Source of the DNA: JABDIP01 sp965250245
GTDB lineage: Bacteria > Pseudomonadota > Alphaproteobacteria > DSM-16000 > Inquilinaceae
Assembly: GCA_965250245.1 (NCBI GenBank)
Contig: OZ252296.1
Location: 3,100,001-3,164,000, forward strand
DNA: 64,000 nt
Reading direction: 5' to 3'
The notes under the pieces are model-generated. The model was not told the origin of the DNA. It was given only the letters and a program-made list of their open reading frames with translations, and made no database searches. Of the stretch, positions 15,444-23,400 are shown piece after piece. The position numbers and the translations under genes are program-made. Within the stretch, counting starts at the first letter, position 1; every line of letters starts with the position of its first letter.

Positions 15444-16663
15444 GACGCGGCCACCGCGTGATGGTCGCCGTCGCGGTCGAGCGGCGGGTTGGCCAGGAAG
15501 CCCTTGATCGTGCGGACCGCCTGGCGGATACGCTGCTTGTTCTCCACCAGGGCGATGCGCACGAAGCCCTCGCCGTATTCGCCGAAGCCGACGCCGGGCG
15601 AGACCGCCACCTTGGCGTGCTTCAGCAGCAGCTTGGAGAATTCCAGCGAGCCGAGATCGGCGAAGGCCGGCGGGATCGGCGCCCAGGCGAACATGGTCGC
15701 GGCCGGGCGCGGCACCGACCAGCCGGCCGCCTCCAGCCCGTCGATCAGGATGTCCCGGCGCTCGCGATAGAGGCTGCGGATCTCGTCGACGCAATCCTGC
15801 GGACCGTTCAGCGCCGCCGTCGCCGCCACCTGGATCGGCGTGAAGGCGCCGTAGTCGAGATAGGACTTCACCCGCGCCAGGGCCGCCACCAGCTTGGCGT
15901 TGCCGGCGGCGAATCCGATCCGCCAGCCCGGCATGGAATAGGTCTTGCTGAGCGAGGTGAACTCCACCGCGATGTCCCGCGCCTCCGGGATCTCCAGGAT
16001 CGAGGGCGGCGGGGTGTCGTCGAAGAAGATCTCCGCATAGGCGAGGTCGGAGAGGATGTAGATCCCGTTCTCGCGGCAGAACTCGACGATCGGCCGGTAG
16101 AAGTCGAGATCGACCACCTCGGCGGTCGGATTGGACGGGTAGTTCAGCACCAGCGCCGTCGGCCTGGGCACGCTGTGCCGGACCGAGCGCTCGAGCTGCT
16201 CGATCAGGTCCATGCCGGGGCTCATCGGCAGGCTGCGGATCGCCGCGCCGGCGATGATGAAGCCGAACATGTGGATCGGGTAGCTGGGATTGGGCGCCAG
16301 GATGATGTCGCCGGGGCTGGTGATCGCCTGGGCCAGGTTGGCCAGCCCTTCCTTGGAGCCGATGGTGACGATCGCCTCGCGCTCCGGGTCCAGCTCAACG
16401 TTGAACCGGCGCCCGTAATAGGCCGCCAGCGCCCGGCGCAGGCCCGGGATGCCACGCGAGTTGGAGTAGCGGTGGGTCTTGGGGTTCTGCACCGCCTCGA
16501 CCAGCTTCTCCACGATGTGCGGCGGGGTGGCGCTGTCGGGATTGCCCATGCCCAGATCGATGATGTCTTCGCCGGCGGCGCGGGCCTGCGCCTTCATGGC
16601 GTTGACCTCCGCGAAGACATAGGGCGGCAGGCGCTTGATGCGGTGGAATTGCTGTTCGATCAC
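15440..16663 (-). CDS. Class I/II aminotransferase (alanine / LL-DAP aminotransferase-like)
   Basis: This 407-residue protein uses a GTG start at 16663. It is a fold-type I PLP enzyme with DLGMGNPDS near the N-terminus, LNYPSNPTA, YILSDLAYAEIFFDD and the PLP-lysine motif SLSKTYSMPGWRIGF, and a C-terminal VRIALVENKQRIRQAV. Close relatives are annotated either as LL-diaminopimelate aminotransferase or as alanine transaminase (AlaC-like); sequence alone does not settle this. The 4-nt overlap with hom suggests a role in amino-acid metabolism. Confidence 0.9.
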   Translation of the reverse strand: MIEQQFHRIKRLPPYVFAEVNAMKAQARAAGEDIIDLGMGNPDSATPPHIVEKLVEAVQNPKTHRYSNSRGIPGLRRALAAYYGRRFNVELDPEREAIVTIGSKEGLANLAQAITSPGDIILAPNPSYPIHMFGFIIAGAAIRSLPMSPGMDLIEQLERSVRHSVPRPTALVLNYPSNPTAEVVDLDFYRPIVEFCRENGIYILSDLAYAEIFFDDTPPPSILEIPEARDIAVEFTSLSKTYSMPGWRIGFAAGNAKLVAALARVKSYLDYGAFTPIQVAATAALNGPQDCVDEIRSLYRERRDILIDGLEAAGWSVPRPAATMFAWAPIPPAFADLGSLEFSKLLLKHAKVAVSPGVGFGEYGEGFVRIALVENKQRIRQAVRTIKGFLANPPLDRDGDHHAVAAS

Positions 16664-16724
16664 GTGTCGTCTCCGGCCGGCCGCGTCTTCCGCGGACGGA
16701 GGGCCTCTTCTACCGTCGGTCGCG

Positions 16725-17408
16725 TCAATAATCGAGGTAAATTACGGCGCGTCCGTGATCGGTCTCGGCGGTGCGGTCCGGCGGCCCCAGCTCGGTACCG
16801 ATCAGGGTCGGCGGCACACCCATGCGCACCAGGGTCTGGCCGATTTCCGACAATTGCCGGCGGGTCAGGTCTTCGCTTGCCGCCGGCCCGCCATGACCGA
16901 CCACCCGCAACACGCCGCCGATCGCCTGCTGCTCGCGCGCCACCTGGCTCAGCACGTCGATCATCGGCTGGTCCAGCGCCGTCGAATCGCCGGGGAAGTA
17001 GACCGTCGCGACCTGCACCGAGACACCGGCCCGCGCCACCTCCACCAGCCCGGGCGAGGTCCGTTCCACGGGAATGTCCTCCATGGTCTCGGTCAGCTCG
17101 GGCAGCGGCTCGGGAATCGGCGGGACAGGCGGCGGATCATCGCCGTTCCCCAACGCCGCGTCGCGGTCCGCCTCCAACCGTCGCCGACGCTCCGCCAGCA
17201 CCTCCTCGGTCGGCAGCCCCTCCGGCCGGTCGGGCACGTCGCTCAGGCTGGGAAAACGCCGCTGGGACGGCTCGATATCGCCGGCATAGGGGGTGCCGTT
17301 CGCGGCGCAGCCCGCCAGAACGGCCAACAGGACCAGACACGCCGCCCGGCACGAACCGGTCTTGCGGGCAACATGCGGGACGGGGTGGCGGGCTCCGGTC
17401 GGCGCCAT
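16725..17408 (-). CDS. Outer-membrane lipoprotein with OmpA-like C-terminal domain
   Basis: The frame is open far upstream, but ATG 17408 gives a credible lipoprotein: a basic N-terminus, hydrophobic CLVLLAVL and lipobox LAGC at about residues 30-33. The 227-residue product has a Pro/Glu-rich linker (about 85-115) and a C-terminal OmpA-like fold: VYFPGDSTALDQPMIDVLSQVA and VVGHGGPAASEDLTRRQLSEI. Such domains bind peptidoglycan meso-diaminopimelate. The usual second Arg signature is only partly kept. It is divergent from phaC. Confidence 0.75.
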   Translation of the reverse strand: MAPTGARHPVPHVARKTGSCRAACLVLLAVLAGCAANGTPYAGDIEPSQRRFPSLSDVPDRPEGLPTEEVLAERRRRLEADRDAALGNGDDPPPVPPIPEPLPELTETMEDIPVERTSPGLVEVARAGVSVQVATVYFPGDSTALDQPMIDVLSQVAREQQAIGGVLRVVGHGGPAASEDLTRRQLSEIGQTLVRMGVPPTLIGTELGPPDRTAETDHGRAVIYLDY

Positions 17409-17621
17409 GTCGGTCTGGTCTATCGTCCTTCCGGCCGCCGGACAGGCCCCTGCGAGCCGCGGCCGTCTTGCGTTTGCCGTGCAAATCCGGGCCTGATCGT
17501 GTAATAAACCGGCCGATTCATCAAGATTGGCCGCTGACAGACGACACCGGCGGCCGGTGCCGCGCCAGGAAGGGTGCGGCCAGTCCGGCAGGTAGCCCGC
17601 CGCAACCGAGGTTGAGAGAGA

Positions 17622-19442
17622 ATGGCCGATCAGAAGACGGCAGCCCAGGACGGGACCAGCGAAGACGCGACCCAGATGCCCGACCCCGTCGCCATGGGCA
17701 AGGCGATGGCCGATATCGCCGAGCGCAGCCAGCGGCTGGTCAGCGATTTCCTGGCCCGGCAGGCGCAGAACGGGGCGCCGGCCTCCTTCGACCCGCTGAA
17801 CGTCGGCAACGCCTTCCTGGAGATGACCGCCAAGATGATGGCCGATCCGGCCATGGTCATGCGGGCCCAGATGACCCTGTGGCAGGACTACATGACGCTG
17901 TGGCAGCGCACGACGCAGCGCATGATGGGCCAGGAAGCCGAACCCGTCGTGACGCCGGACAAGGGCGACCGCCGCTTCTCCGACGCCGCCTGGGACGAGA
18001 ACGCGCTGTTCGACTACATCAAGCAGTCTTACCTGCTGTCGGCGCGCTGGATGCAGTCGACGGTCGGTGAGGTCAACGGTCTGGACGACAAGACCGCCAA
18101 GAAGGTCGACTTCTATACGCGCCAGTTCGTCGACGCGATGGCGCCGTCCAACTTCGTGATGACCAATCCGGAGGTGCTGCGCACCACCATCGAATCCGGC
18201 GGCGAGAACCTGGTGAAGGGCCTCGACAACCTGCTGGACGATCTGGAGCGCGGCAAGGGCAAGCTGTCGATCAAGATGACCGACACCGAGGCGTTCACGG
18301 TCGGCGACAACATCGCCACCACGCCCGGCAAGGTGGTCTACCAGAACGACCTGATGCAGCTGATCCAGTACACGCCGACCACCGAGGAGGCCTACAAGCG
18401 GCCGCTGCTGATCATCCCGCCCTGGATCAACAAGTATTACATCCTCGATCTGAGGGCGAAGAACAGCTTCGTCAAATGGGCCGTGGAACAGGGGCTGACG
18501 GTGTTTGTCATCTCCTGGGTCAACCCGGACGAGACGCTCGCCGCCAAGACCTTCGAGGACTACATGTTCGAAGGCCCGCTGGCCGCCCTCGACGCAATCG
18601 AGAAGGCGACCGGCGAGAAGGACGCCAACGTCATCGGCTACTGTCTGGGCGGCACCCTGCTCTCCGCCACCCTGGCGTTCATGGACGTGAAGGAGGATGC
18701 GCGGGTCAAGAGCGCCACCTTCTTCACCACGATGACCGATTTCTCCGAGGCCGGCGAGCTGTCGGTGTTCATCGACGAGGAGCAGCTCGCCTCCCTGGAG
18801 GCGCAGATGAACGAGACGGGCTATCTGGAAGGCTCGTCCATGGCGACCACCTTCAACATGCTGCGCGCCAACGACCTGATCTGGTCGTTCGTGGTCAACA
18901 ACTACCTGTTGGGCAAGGACCCGTTCCCGTTCGACCTGCTGTACTGGAACAGCGACTCCACCCGCATGCCGGCCCGGATGCACAGCTTCTACCTGCGCAA
19001 CATGTACCAGGAGAACCTGCTGGTGGAGCCGGGCGGGATCACGCTGGGCGGGGTTCCGATCGATCTCGGCCGGGTGAAGACGCCGAGCTTCTTCCTGTCG
19101 ACCCGCGAGGACCACATCGCGCCGTGGAAGTCGACCTATGCCGGCACAAGGCTGTTCTCCGGGCCGGTGCGGTTCTGCCTCAGCGCCTCGGGCCATATCG
19201 CCGGTGTCGTGAACCCGCCGGCGGCGCAGAAATACTGCTACTGGACCAACGCCAAGACGCCGAAGACCTCGGATGCCTGGCTGAAATCGGCGGAGAAGCA
19301 CGACGGCTCCTGGTGGCCGGAATGGGGCAAGTGGATCGCCAAGCATGGCGGCGCCAAGGTCCCGGCCCGCCAGCCCGGCGACGGCAAGCTGAAGCCCCTG
19401 GAAGACGCGCCGGGCAACTACGTCGCCAACCGCCTCACCTGA
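17622..19442 (+). CDS. phaC: Class I poly(3-hydroxyalkanoate) synthase
   Basis: This 606-residue protein has the N-terminal PhaC domain (about 60-230) and the alpha/beta hydrolase-like catalytic core. The lipase-like box GYCLGGT has nucleophile Cys341, the Asp is in REDHIAPW (about 498) and the His in SGHIAGVVNPP (about 525). PPWINKYYILDL is the class I/II signature. The enzyme polymerises 3-hydroxyacyl-CoA into storage granules. GAGAGAG precedes the ATG. No phaR, phasin or phaAB genes lie in the window. Placement opposite the aminotransferase-hom operon is familiar from Alphaproteobacteria. Confidence 0.96.
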   Translation: MADQKTAAQDGTSEDATQMPDPVAMGKAMADIAERSQRLVSDFLARQAQNGAPASFDPLNVGNAFLEMTAKMMADPAMVMRAQMTLWQDYMTLWQRTTQRMMGQEAEPVVTPDKGDRRFSDAAWDENALFDYIKQSYLLSARWMQSTVGEVNGLDDKTAKKVDFYTRQFVDAMAPSNFVMTNPEVLRTTIESGGENLVKGLDNLLDDLERGKGKLSIKMTDTEAFTVGDNIATTPGKVVYQNDLMQLIQYTPTTEEAYKRPLLIIPPWINKYYILDLRAKNSFVKWAVEQGLTVFVISWVNPDETLAAKTFEDYMFEGPLAALDAIEKATGEKDANVIGYCLGGTLLSATLAFMDVKEDARVKSATFFTTMTDFSEAGELSVFIDEEQLASLEAQMNETGYLEGSSMATTFNMLRANDLIWSFVVNNYLLGKDPFPFDLLYWNSDSTRMPARMHSFYLRNMYQENLLVEPGGITLGGVPIDLGRVKTPSFFLSTREDHIAPWKSTYAGTRLFSGPVRFCLSASGHIAGVVNPPAAQKYCYWTNAKTPKTSDAWLKSAEKHDGSWWPEWGKWIAKHGGAKVPARQPGDGKLKPLEDAPGNYVANRLT

Positions 19443-19464
19443 ACCGGCGCGGCGGGCGACGGCC

Positions 19465-19914
19465 ATGGCCCTGCGCATTCGCCCTTACGAACCGGAGGAC
19501 GAGGACGCCGTCATCGCCGTCTGGTTGGCGGCCTCGGCGCATGGCAGCCCCTTCCTCCTCGGCGAGGGCATGGCGGAGCGCGAGCGGCTGGTCCGCGAAG
19601 TCTATCTGGTCAAAGCGGAGAACTGGCTCGGCGTGGACGAGACCGGCCGGGTGATCGGCCTGCTGGGCATGCTCGATCAAGAGGACGGGCCCTGCGAGGT
19701 CGGCGGCCTGTTCGTCCACCCCGACGCCCATGGTCAGGGCCACGGCCGCGCCCTGCTCGACCACGCGGCGGCCCTGAAGGGCGCACTGACTTTGGAGGTC
19801 TTCGAGCGGAACCGCAATGCGCGGGACTTCTACCGGCACATGGGGTTTGCGGAGAGCGGCAGACGGGTCGACGATGTCACCGGGTACGTGCTGATCAGGA
19901 TGGATCGCGGCTAG
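19465..19914 (+). CDS. GNAT family N-acetyltransferase
   Basis: This 149-residue protein has the GNAT fold. Its N-terminal strand is LRIRPYEPEDEDAVIAVW. The acetyl-CoA site is GGLFVHPDAHGQGHGRALLDHA (about 90-112), followed by LEVFERNRNARDFYRHMGF. The substrate is unknown; the YjaB/RimI-like length fits small-molecule or peptide acetyltransferases. It begins 22 nt after phaC and may be read through from it. Confidence 0.88.
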   Translation: MALRIRPYEPEDEDAVIAVWLAASAHGSPFLLGEGMAERERLVREVYLVKAENWLGVDETGRVIGLLGMLDQEDGPCEVGGLFVHPDAHGQGHGRALLDHAAALKGALTLEVFERNRNARDFYRHMGFAESGRRVDDVTGYVLIRMDRG

Positions 19915-19941
19915 AGCAGGTCCGGATTCGGCTCCGCGATC

Positions 19942-20844
19942 TCACCATTCCAGCGCGTGCGGCGGCGCCTTGCATTCCGAGAACGACGAGTCGCGGAGGT
20001 CGCAGATCTCAACGGCCGCAGAATTGTCATACCGCGGAGCACCCTTCGGGTCGGTCGGCGCAAGGCGATATAGTCGGCCGCTTCGCGCGAAGAGCAGATC
20101 GCCGTTGCGATCCCAGTCGGCCCAGTCGAGGCGACCCATTGAGACGCGATGACCGGACTCCGGATCAACGACCTCATACTCCTCGATGTACCAGGGGCCG
20201 TCGCGCTCCTTCAGACCCTTTACGACGAGACGCAGTTCGACCCGCGACTCGCCCTGGCGCGGATGCGGTCGGCCATAGATCAGCGGTGGATCGTACTCGA
20301 TCCAGACCTTCGATCCGTAGGGATGTTTGATCTCCTTCGGATCCTGGATCGGTCGCCAGCCATCTCGAATGAGACGGTTTCCATAGACTGGATAGTCCTC
20401 GCCCCATCCCGAGCGGGTTCCGAACGGGCTGACCTTGAATTTGCCCGGCAGGTCAAAGCCCTCGGCGGGCGTCAACTGCTCCGGCCAATGATTCAGGACG
20501 ATATCGCGGGCGGTTTCGAACTGCCCGCCGCCGCCCCAGCAATCCCCCTTCTCCCACAGCACCAGCGCGGTGAGAAAGGGCGGTGTGCTGATTGCGGTCC
20601 ATGCGTAGTAGGGCTTCTTGTAGTTGGCCGCGAAGTAGATGAGTTTCGAGCCGTCCGGGGACAGGTCGCATCGCCGTTCATAGATGCGCCCCTTGAACCA
20701 TTGACCGAACGCGAAGCTGTCGGTCGACCGGTCCCATTTGATGAGCCGCACCCGATTGGAGGGGCCGCGTCGGAACACCACCGCGGCGGACGTTTCGCGG
20801 GCGAGGATCGCGAACAGACGCGTTGTCGAGGCGGTCGTTGTCAC
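19942..20844 (-). CDS. Hypothetical protein with beta-propeller-like (TolB-type) repeats
   Basis: The N-terminal 140 residues of the open frame read antisense through the carbonic anhydrase gene and are rejected; GTG 20844, 14 nt after that gene's stop, is the plausible start. The 300-residue protein has TolB-like strands: CDLSPDGSKLIYFAANY, WADWDRNGDLLFARSGRLYRL and AAVEICDLRD. They are rich in Trp and Tyr and suggest a WD40/TolB-like propeller. There is no signal peptide. The GC content looks lower than its neighbours, and the function is unknown. Confidence 0.65.
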   Translation of the reverse strand: MTTTASTTRLFAILARETSAAVVFRRGPSNRVRLIKWDRSTDSFAFGQWFKGRIYERRCDLSPDGSKLIYFAANYKKPYYAWTAISTPPFLTALVLWEKGDCWGGGGQFETARDIVLNHWPEQLTPAEGFDLPGKFKVSPFGTRSGWGEDYPVYGNRLIRDGWRPIQDPKEIKHPYGSKVWIEYDPPLIYGRPHPRQGESRVELRLVVKGLKERDGPWYIEEYEVVDPESGHRVSMGRLDWADWDRNGDLLFARSGRLYRLAPTDPKGAPRYDNSAAVEICDLRDSSFSECKAPPHALEW

Positions 20845-20858
20845 CGGGCCACCGGCAC

Positions 20859-21383
20859 TCAGGGATCGCCGGCCAGGTATTCCGCCGCCAGGGCCGCATA
20901 ACGCTCGGCGGAACGCGGGATGTACGCCGCCTCCGCCTCGGTCAGGTCGCGGGCGTATCTGGCCGGGCGGCCGGTCCAAAGCTGGCCCGCGAGCACATGC
21001 TTGCCCGGCGTGACCAGGGCGCCGGCGGCGACCATCGCGCCCGGCTCGACGATGGCGTCGTCCATGATGCAGGCCTGCATGCCGATGAAGCAGCCCTCGC
21101 CCAGGGTGCAGGCGTGGATGACGGCGCCATGGCCGATGGTGACGTCGTCGCCGATATAGGTGCCCTGCCCGTCCTTGGAGACGTGGATGACCGTGCCGTC
21201 CTGGATGTTGACCCGGCGGCCGATACGGATCTCGTTGACGTCGCCGCGGATCGTGCAGGCGAACCACACGCCGCTGCCCGCACCGATCTCCACATCACCG
21301 ATCACCGCCGCGTTGGGCGCGACCCAGACATCCGGCGCAAGGGCCGGCAGCACGCCCCGATAGGGCAGGATGATGCCGGCCAC
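20859..21383 (-). CDS. Gamma-class carbonic anhydrase-like left-handed beta-helix protein
   Basis: Start is GTG 21383, 4 nt after the argC stop. The 174-residue protein is a hexapeptide-repeat protein of the gamma-CA/PaaY/YrdA family. APNAAVIGDVEIG, IRGDVNEIRIGRRVNIQDGT, HVSKDGQGTYIGDDVTIGHGAVIHACTLG and GQLWTGRPARYAR are all diagnostic. Three His residues expected to bind metal (one in IHVSKD, one in IGHGAV, one in IHACT) are present, so catalytic activity is possible. It probably acts as a cytoplasmic trimer. Confidence 0.92.
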   Translation of the reverse strand: MAGIILPYRGVLPALAPDVWVAPNAAVIGDVEIGAGSGVWFACTIRGDVNEIRIGRRVNIQDGTVIHVSKDGQGTYIGDDVTIGHGAVIHACTLGEGCFIGMQACIMDDAIVEPGAMVAAGALVTPGKHVLAGQLWTGRPARYARDLTEAEAAYIPRSAERYAALAAEYLAGDP

Positions 21384-21387
21384 GGCC

Positions 21388-22359
21388 TCAGGCGGCGGAC
21401 GGGGTGGCGGGTGCGAGCCCGGTCGCCTCGTCGACGCCCAGAAGCAGGTTGAGGGTCTGCACCGCCTGCCCCGACGCGCCCTTTCCGAGATTGTCCAGCA
21501 CGCCGGCCACGATCGCCTGGTCGGACTCCGCATTGTGCAGGACGTGCAGGCGCAGCTCGTTGGTGCCGTTCAGCGCCTCCGGGTCGAGCTTGTCGAGGCC
21601 CGCCGTCTCGGAGAGCGGGGCGACGGTGACGAAGCGCTCGCCGGCGTAGTGCGCCGCAAGGGCAGCCTGGATGGCGTCCGGAGTCGGCGCGCCCGGCAAG
21701 GCCCAGAGCGGCAGCGGCAGGTGCACCGCCATGCCCTGGCGATACCGCGCCACGCTGGGCAGGAAGACCGGCGGCCGGGCCAGGCCGCCCCAGCGCGTGA
21801 CCTCCGGCAGGTGCTTGTGCTTCAGGGTGAGCGCATAGGCGTAGACCGTTGACTCCGTTGCGTTCAGCGCTGCCGGATCCTCGAAGGCCGCGATCAGCGC
21901 CTTGCCGCCGCCGGAATAACCGGAGACACCGGTCAGCGTGACCGGGAAGCCGGCCGGCACCAGCCCGGCCTTGATCAGCGGATGCAGCATCGCCACCGCT
22001 GTGATGGCGTAGCAGCCCGGATTGGCGATCCGGTTGGCCGCCAGGATCGCGTCGCGCTGACCGGCATCGTATTCGGGGAAGCCATAGGCCCAGCCCTGCG
22101 CGGTCCGATGGGCGGTGGAGGCGTCGATCACCTTCACCGCCGGATTGTCGATCAGCGACACCGCCTCCCGGGCCGCCACGTCAGGCAGGCAGAGGATGGC
22201 CACATCAGCGGCGTTCAGCGCTTCGCGGCGACGTGCGGTGTCCTTGCGCTCGGCATCGCCGAGCCGCAGCAGTTCGAGGTCCCGCCGTCCGGCCAGCCGG
22301 TCGGCGATCTGCAGGCCGGTGGTCCCGGCCTCGCCATCGATGAACACCGTCGCGGTCAT
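21388..22359 (-). CDS. argC: N-acetyl-gamma-glutamyl-phosphate reductase, type 2
   Basis: This 323-residue protein has FIDGEAGTTGLQIADRL at the N-terminus. The catalytic Cys lies in ANPGCYAITAVAMLHPL (about 115), followed by TGVSGYSGGGKALI. Type 2 enzymes are shorter than the classic ArgC, which matches. It catalyses NADPH-dependent reduction of N-acetylglutamyl phosphate in arginine synthesis. As I recall, argC lies directly after rplM-rpsI in many Alphaproteobacteria. Here the LuxR and multicopper oxidase genes and a compound palindrome lie between them. Confidence 0.95.
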   Translation of the reverse strand: MTATVFIDGEAGTTGLQIADRLAGRRDLELLRLGDAERKDTARRREALNAADVAILCLPDVAAREAVSLIDNPAVKVIDASTAHRTAQGWAYGFPEYDAGQRDAILAANRIANPGCYAITAVAMLHPLIKAGLVPAGFPVTLTGVSGYSGGGKALIAAFEDPAALNATESTVYAYALTLKHKHLPEVTRWGGLARPPVFLPSVARYRQGMAVHLPLPLWALPGAPTPDAIQAALAAHYAGERFVTVAPLSETAGLDKLDPEALNGTNELRLHVLHNAESDQAIVAGVLDNLGKGASGQAVQTLNLLLGVDEATGLAPATPSAA

Positions 22360-22436
22360 GATCCTGTTTCCCTACACCCGCCGGCAATGCCGGCACCCGG
22401 TCTTATACAACGCAACGGACCCAAAGGGCCTGTTTT

Positions 22437-22608
22437 GTTGAACCACAGAGACACAGAGGGGACGGTCCTTCGCCGCTACCACCTGTTGTCATTCCCGCGA
22501 AGGCGGGAATCCAGTCGACACCGGCGCCTGCTGGATTCCCGCCTTCGCGGGAATGACAAGCGGTGGTGGCAGCTAGAACCGATCTCCTCTGTGTCTCTGC
22601 GGTTCAAC
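22437..22608. repeat. Nested palindrome: CACAGAGACACAGAG outside, GTCATTCCCGCGAAGGCGGG inside
   Basis: The outer arms 22437-22459 and 22586-22608 are complementary with one mismatch (GTTGAACCRCAGAGACACAG). The inner arms 22486-22514 and 22531-22559 are a perfect 29-bp match (TTGTCATTCCCGCGAAGGCG). One repeat family therefore sits inside another. The element lies between the argC start and the LuxR gene's stop. Confidence 0.9.
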
Positions 22609-22636
22609 CTTCCTTCATTCCAACCAACCGCAAGCG

Positions 22637-23176
22637 TCAATCGTCGCGAACCGGCGGTGGCTCCAGCAGATCCTCGAAGAACCAGGCGGCCAGCTCGTTC
22701 CGGCTGCCGACGCCGGCCTTCCGATAAACGCCGGATGCCTGCTGGCGCACGGTCTTCTCGCGCGTCTCCCGAAGTTCGGCGATCTCTCGAAAGGACAACC
22801 CCTTCAACATGCCGATGACCACATCCTGCTCGCTCGCCGTCAGGTCCCAGGCATCAAACTGCTTCTGCATGACGGCACGGTACTGACTGGCGAGTTCCCG
22901 CGATCGGGTGTCAAGCCGGGCAAGCTGACCACGTCCGCTGTCGAGCTGTCCCTGCAATTGCCTGAGTGCCCGTCGCTGCGCGCTGACCTCGTAGAGGAAC
23001 ACCGCCAGCACTACGACGCTGAAGGCGAACCGCGACAGGTCGTCGGCCATGGAGGCCAGCGACTCGCCATCCGCAAATTCGGAGATGACTTCGAAGGCGC
23101 CGGTGCCGAAGACGAACAGCACGAAAACGGCAAACGCCGTCTGCCGGTGCGGAACCTGCCCTATCGCATCGAACAT
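22637..23176 (-). CDS. Membrane-anchored LuxR-type HTH regulator
   Basis: ATG 23176 is preceded by GAGG at 9 nt; the frame also has a TTG five codons earlier. The 179-residue product has two hydrophobic helices (about 14-32 and 46-62) and a coiled coil (about 65-110). The C-terminal GerE-type HTH reads LTASEQDVVIGMLKGLSFREIAELR and KTVRQQASGVYRKAG. There is no receiver domain. The layout suggests a membrane-tethered regulator that senses envelope state. It is divergent from the multicopper oxidase and may control it. Confidence 0.85.
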   Translation of the reverse strand: MFDAIGQVPHRQTAFAVFVLFVFGTGAFEVISEFADGESLASMADDLSRFAFSVVVLAVFLYEVSAQRRALRQLQGQLDSGRGQLARLDTRSRELASQYRAVMQKQFDAWDLTASEQDVVIGMLKGLSFREIAELRETREKTVRQQASGVYRKAGVGSRNELAAWFFEDLLEPPPVRDD

Positions 23177-23251
23177 CGCACTGATCCTCAATCCTATCTG
23201 CGATCAAGACATGAGGATCACGGCGCGCCGCCGAATTTGACCTTATGTCCG

Positions 23252-23392
23252 ATGCCCGAAGCCGACGATCCGACATGTGTCCGATGGACCGCGGGACCCG
23301 GGCCGATCAACCATAGTGGTCACGACGGTCATCACAACGATGGTCTGGATCTGCAACGTGACCGCCTGTTTTCAGGCGGTCCTTCGATATGA
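23252..23392 (+). CDS. Possible His-rich leader ORF before the multicopper oxidase
   Basis: This 46-codon frame starts at an ATG at 23252 and contains NHSGHDGHHNDG. It ends with a TGA that overlaps an in-frame ATG of the oxidase (23389) as ATGA. No good Shine-Dalgarno is visible, and there is a hairpin (CCGCCTGTTTTCAGGCGG, about 23362-23381) inside its 3' part. It could be a copper-sensing leader peptide or chance. The His cluster beside a copper enzyme is the reason to list it. Confidence 0.2.
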   Translation: MPEADDPTCVRWTAGPGPINHSGHDGHHNDGLDLQRDRLFSGGPSI

Positions 23393-23400
23393 GGATTCGC

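Noticed and set aside
16725..19478. 917-codon minus-strand frame through phaC and the lipoprotein region
   Set aside because: Only its 3' 684 bases form a credible lipoprotein gene; the rest is antisense to phaC.
19942..21267. 441-codon version of the beta-propeller-like gene
   Set aside because: Its first 140 codons lie antisense-frame inside the carbonic anhydrase gene; GTG 20844 is the better start.
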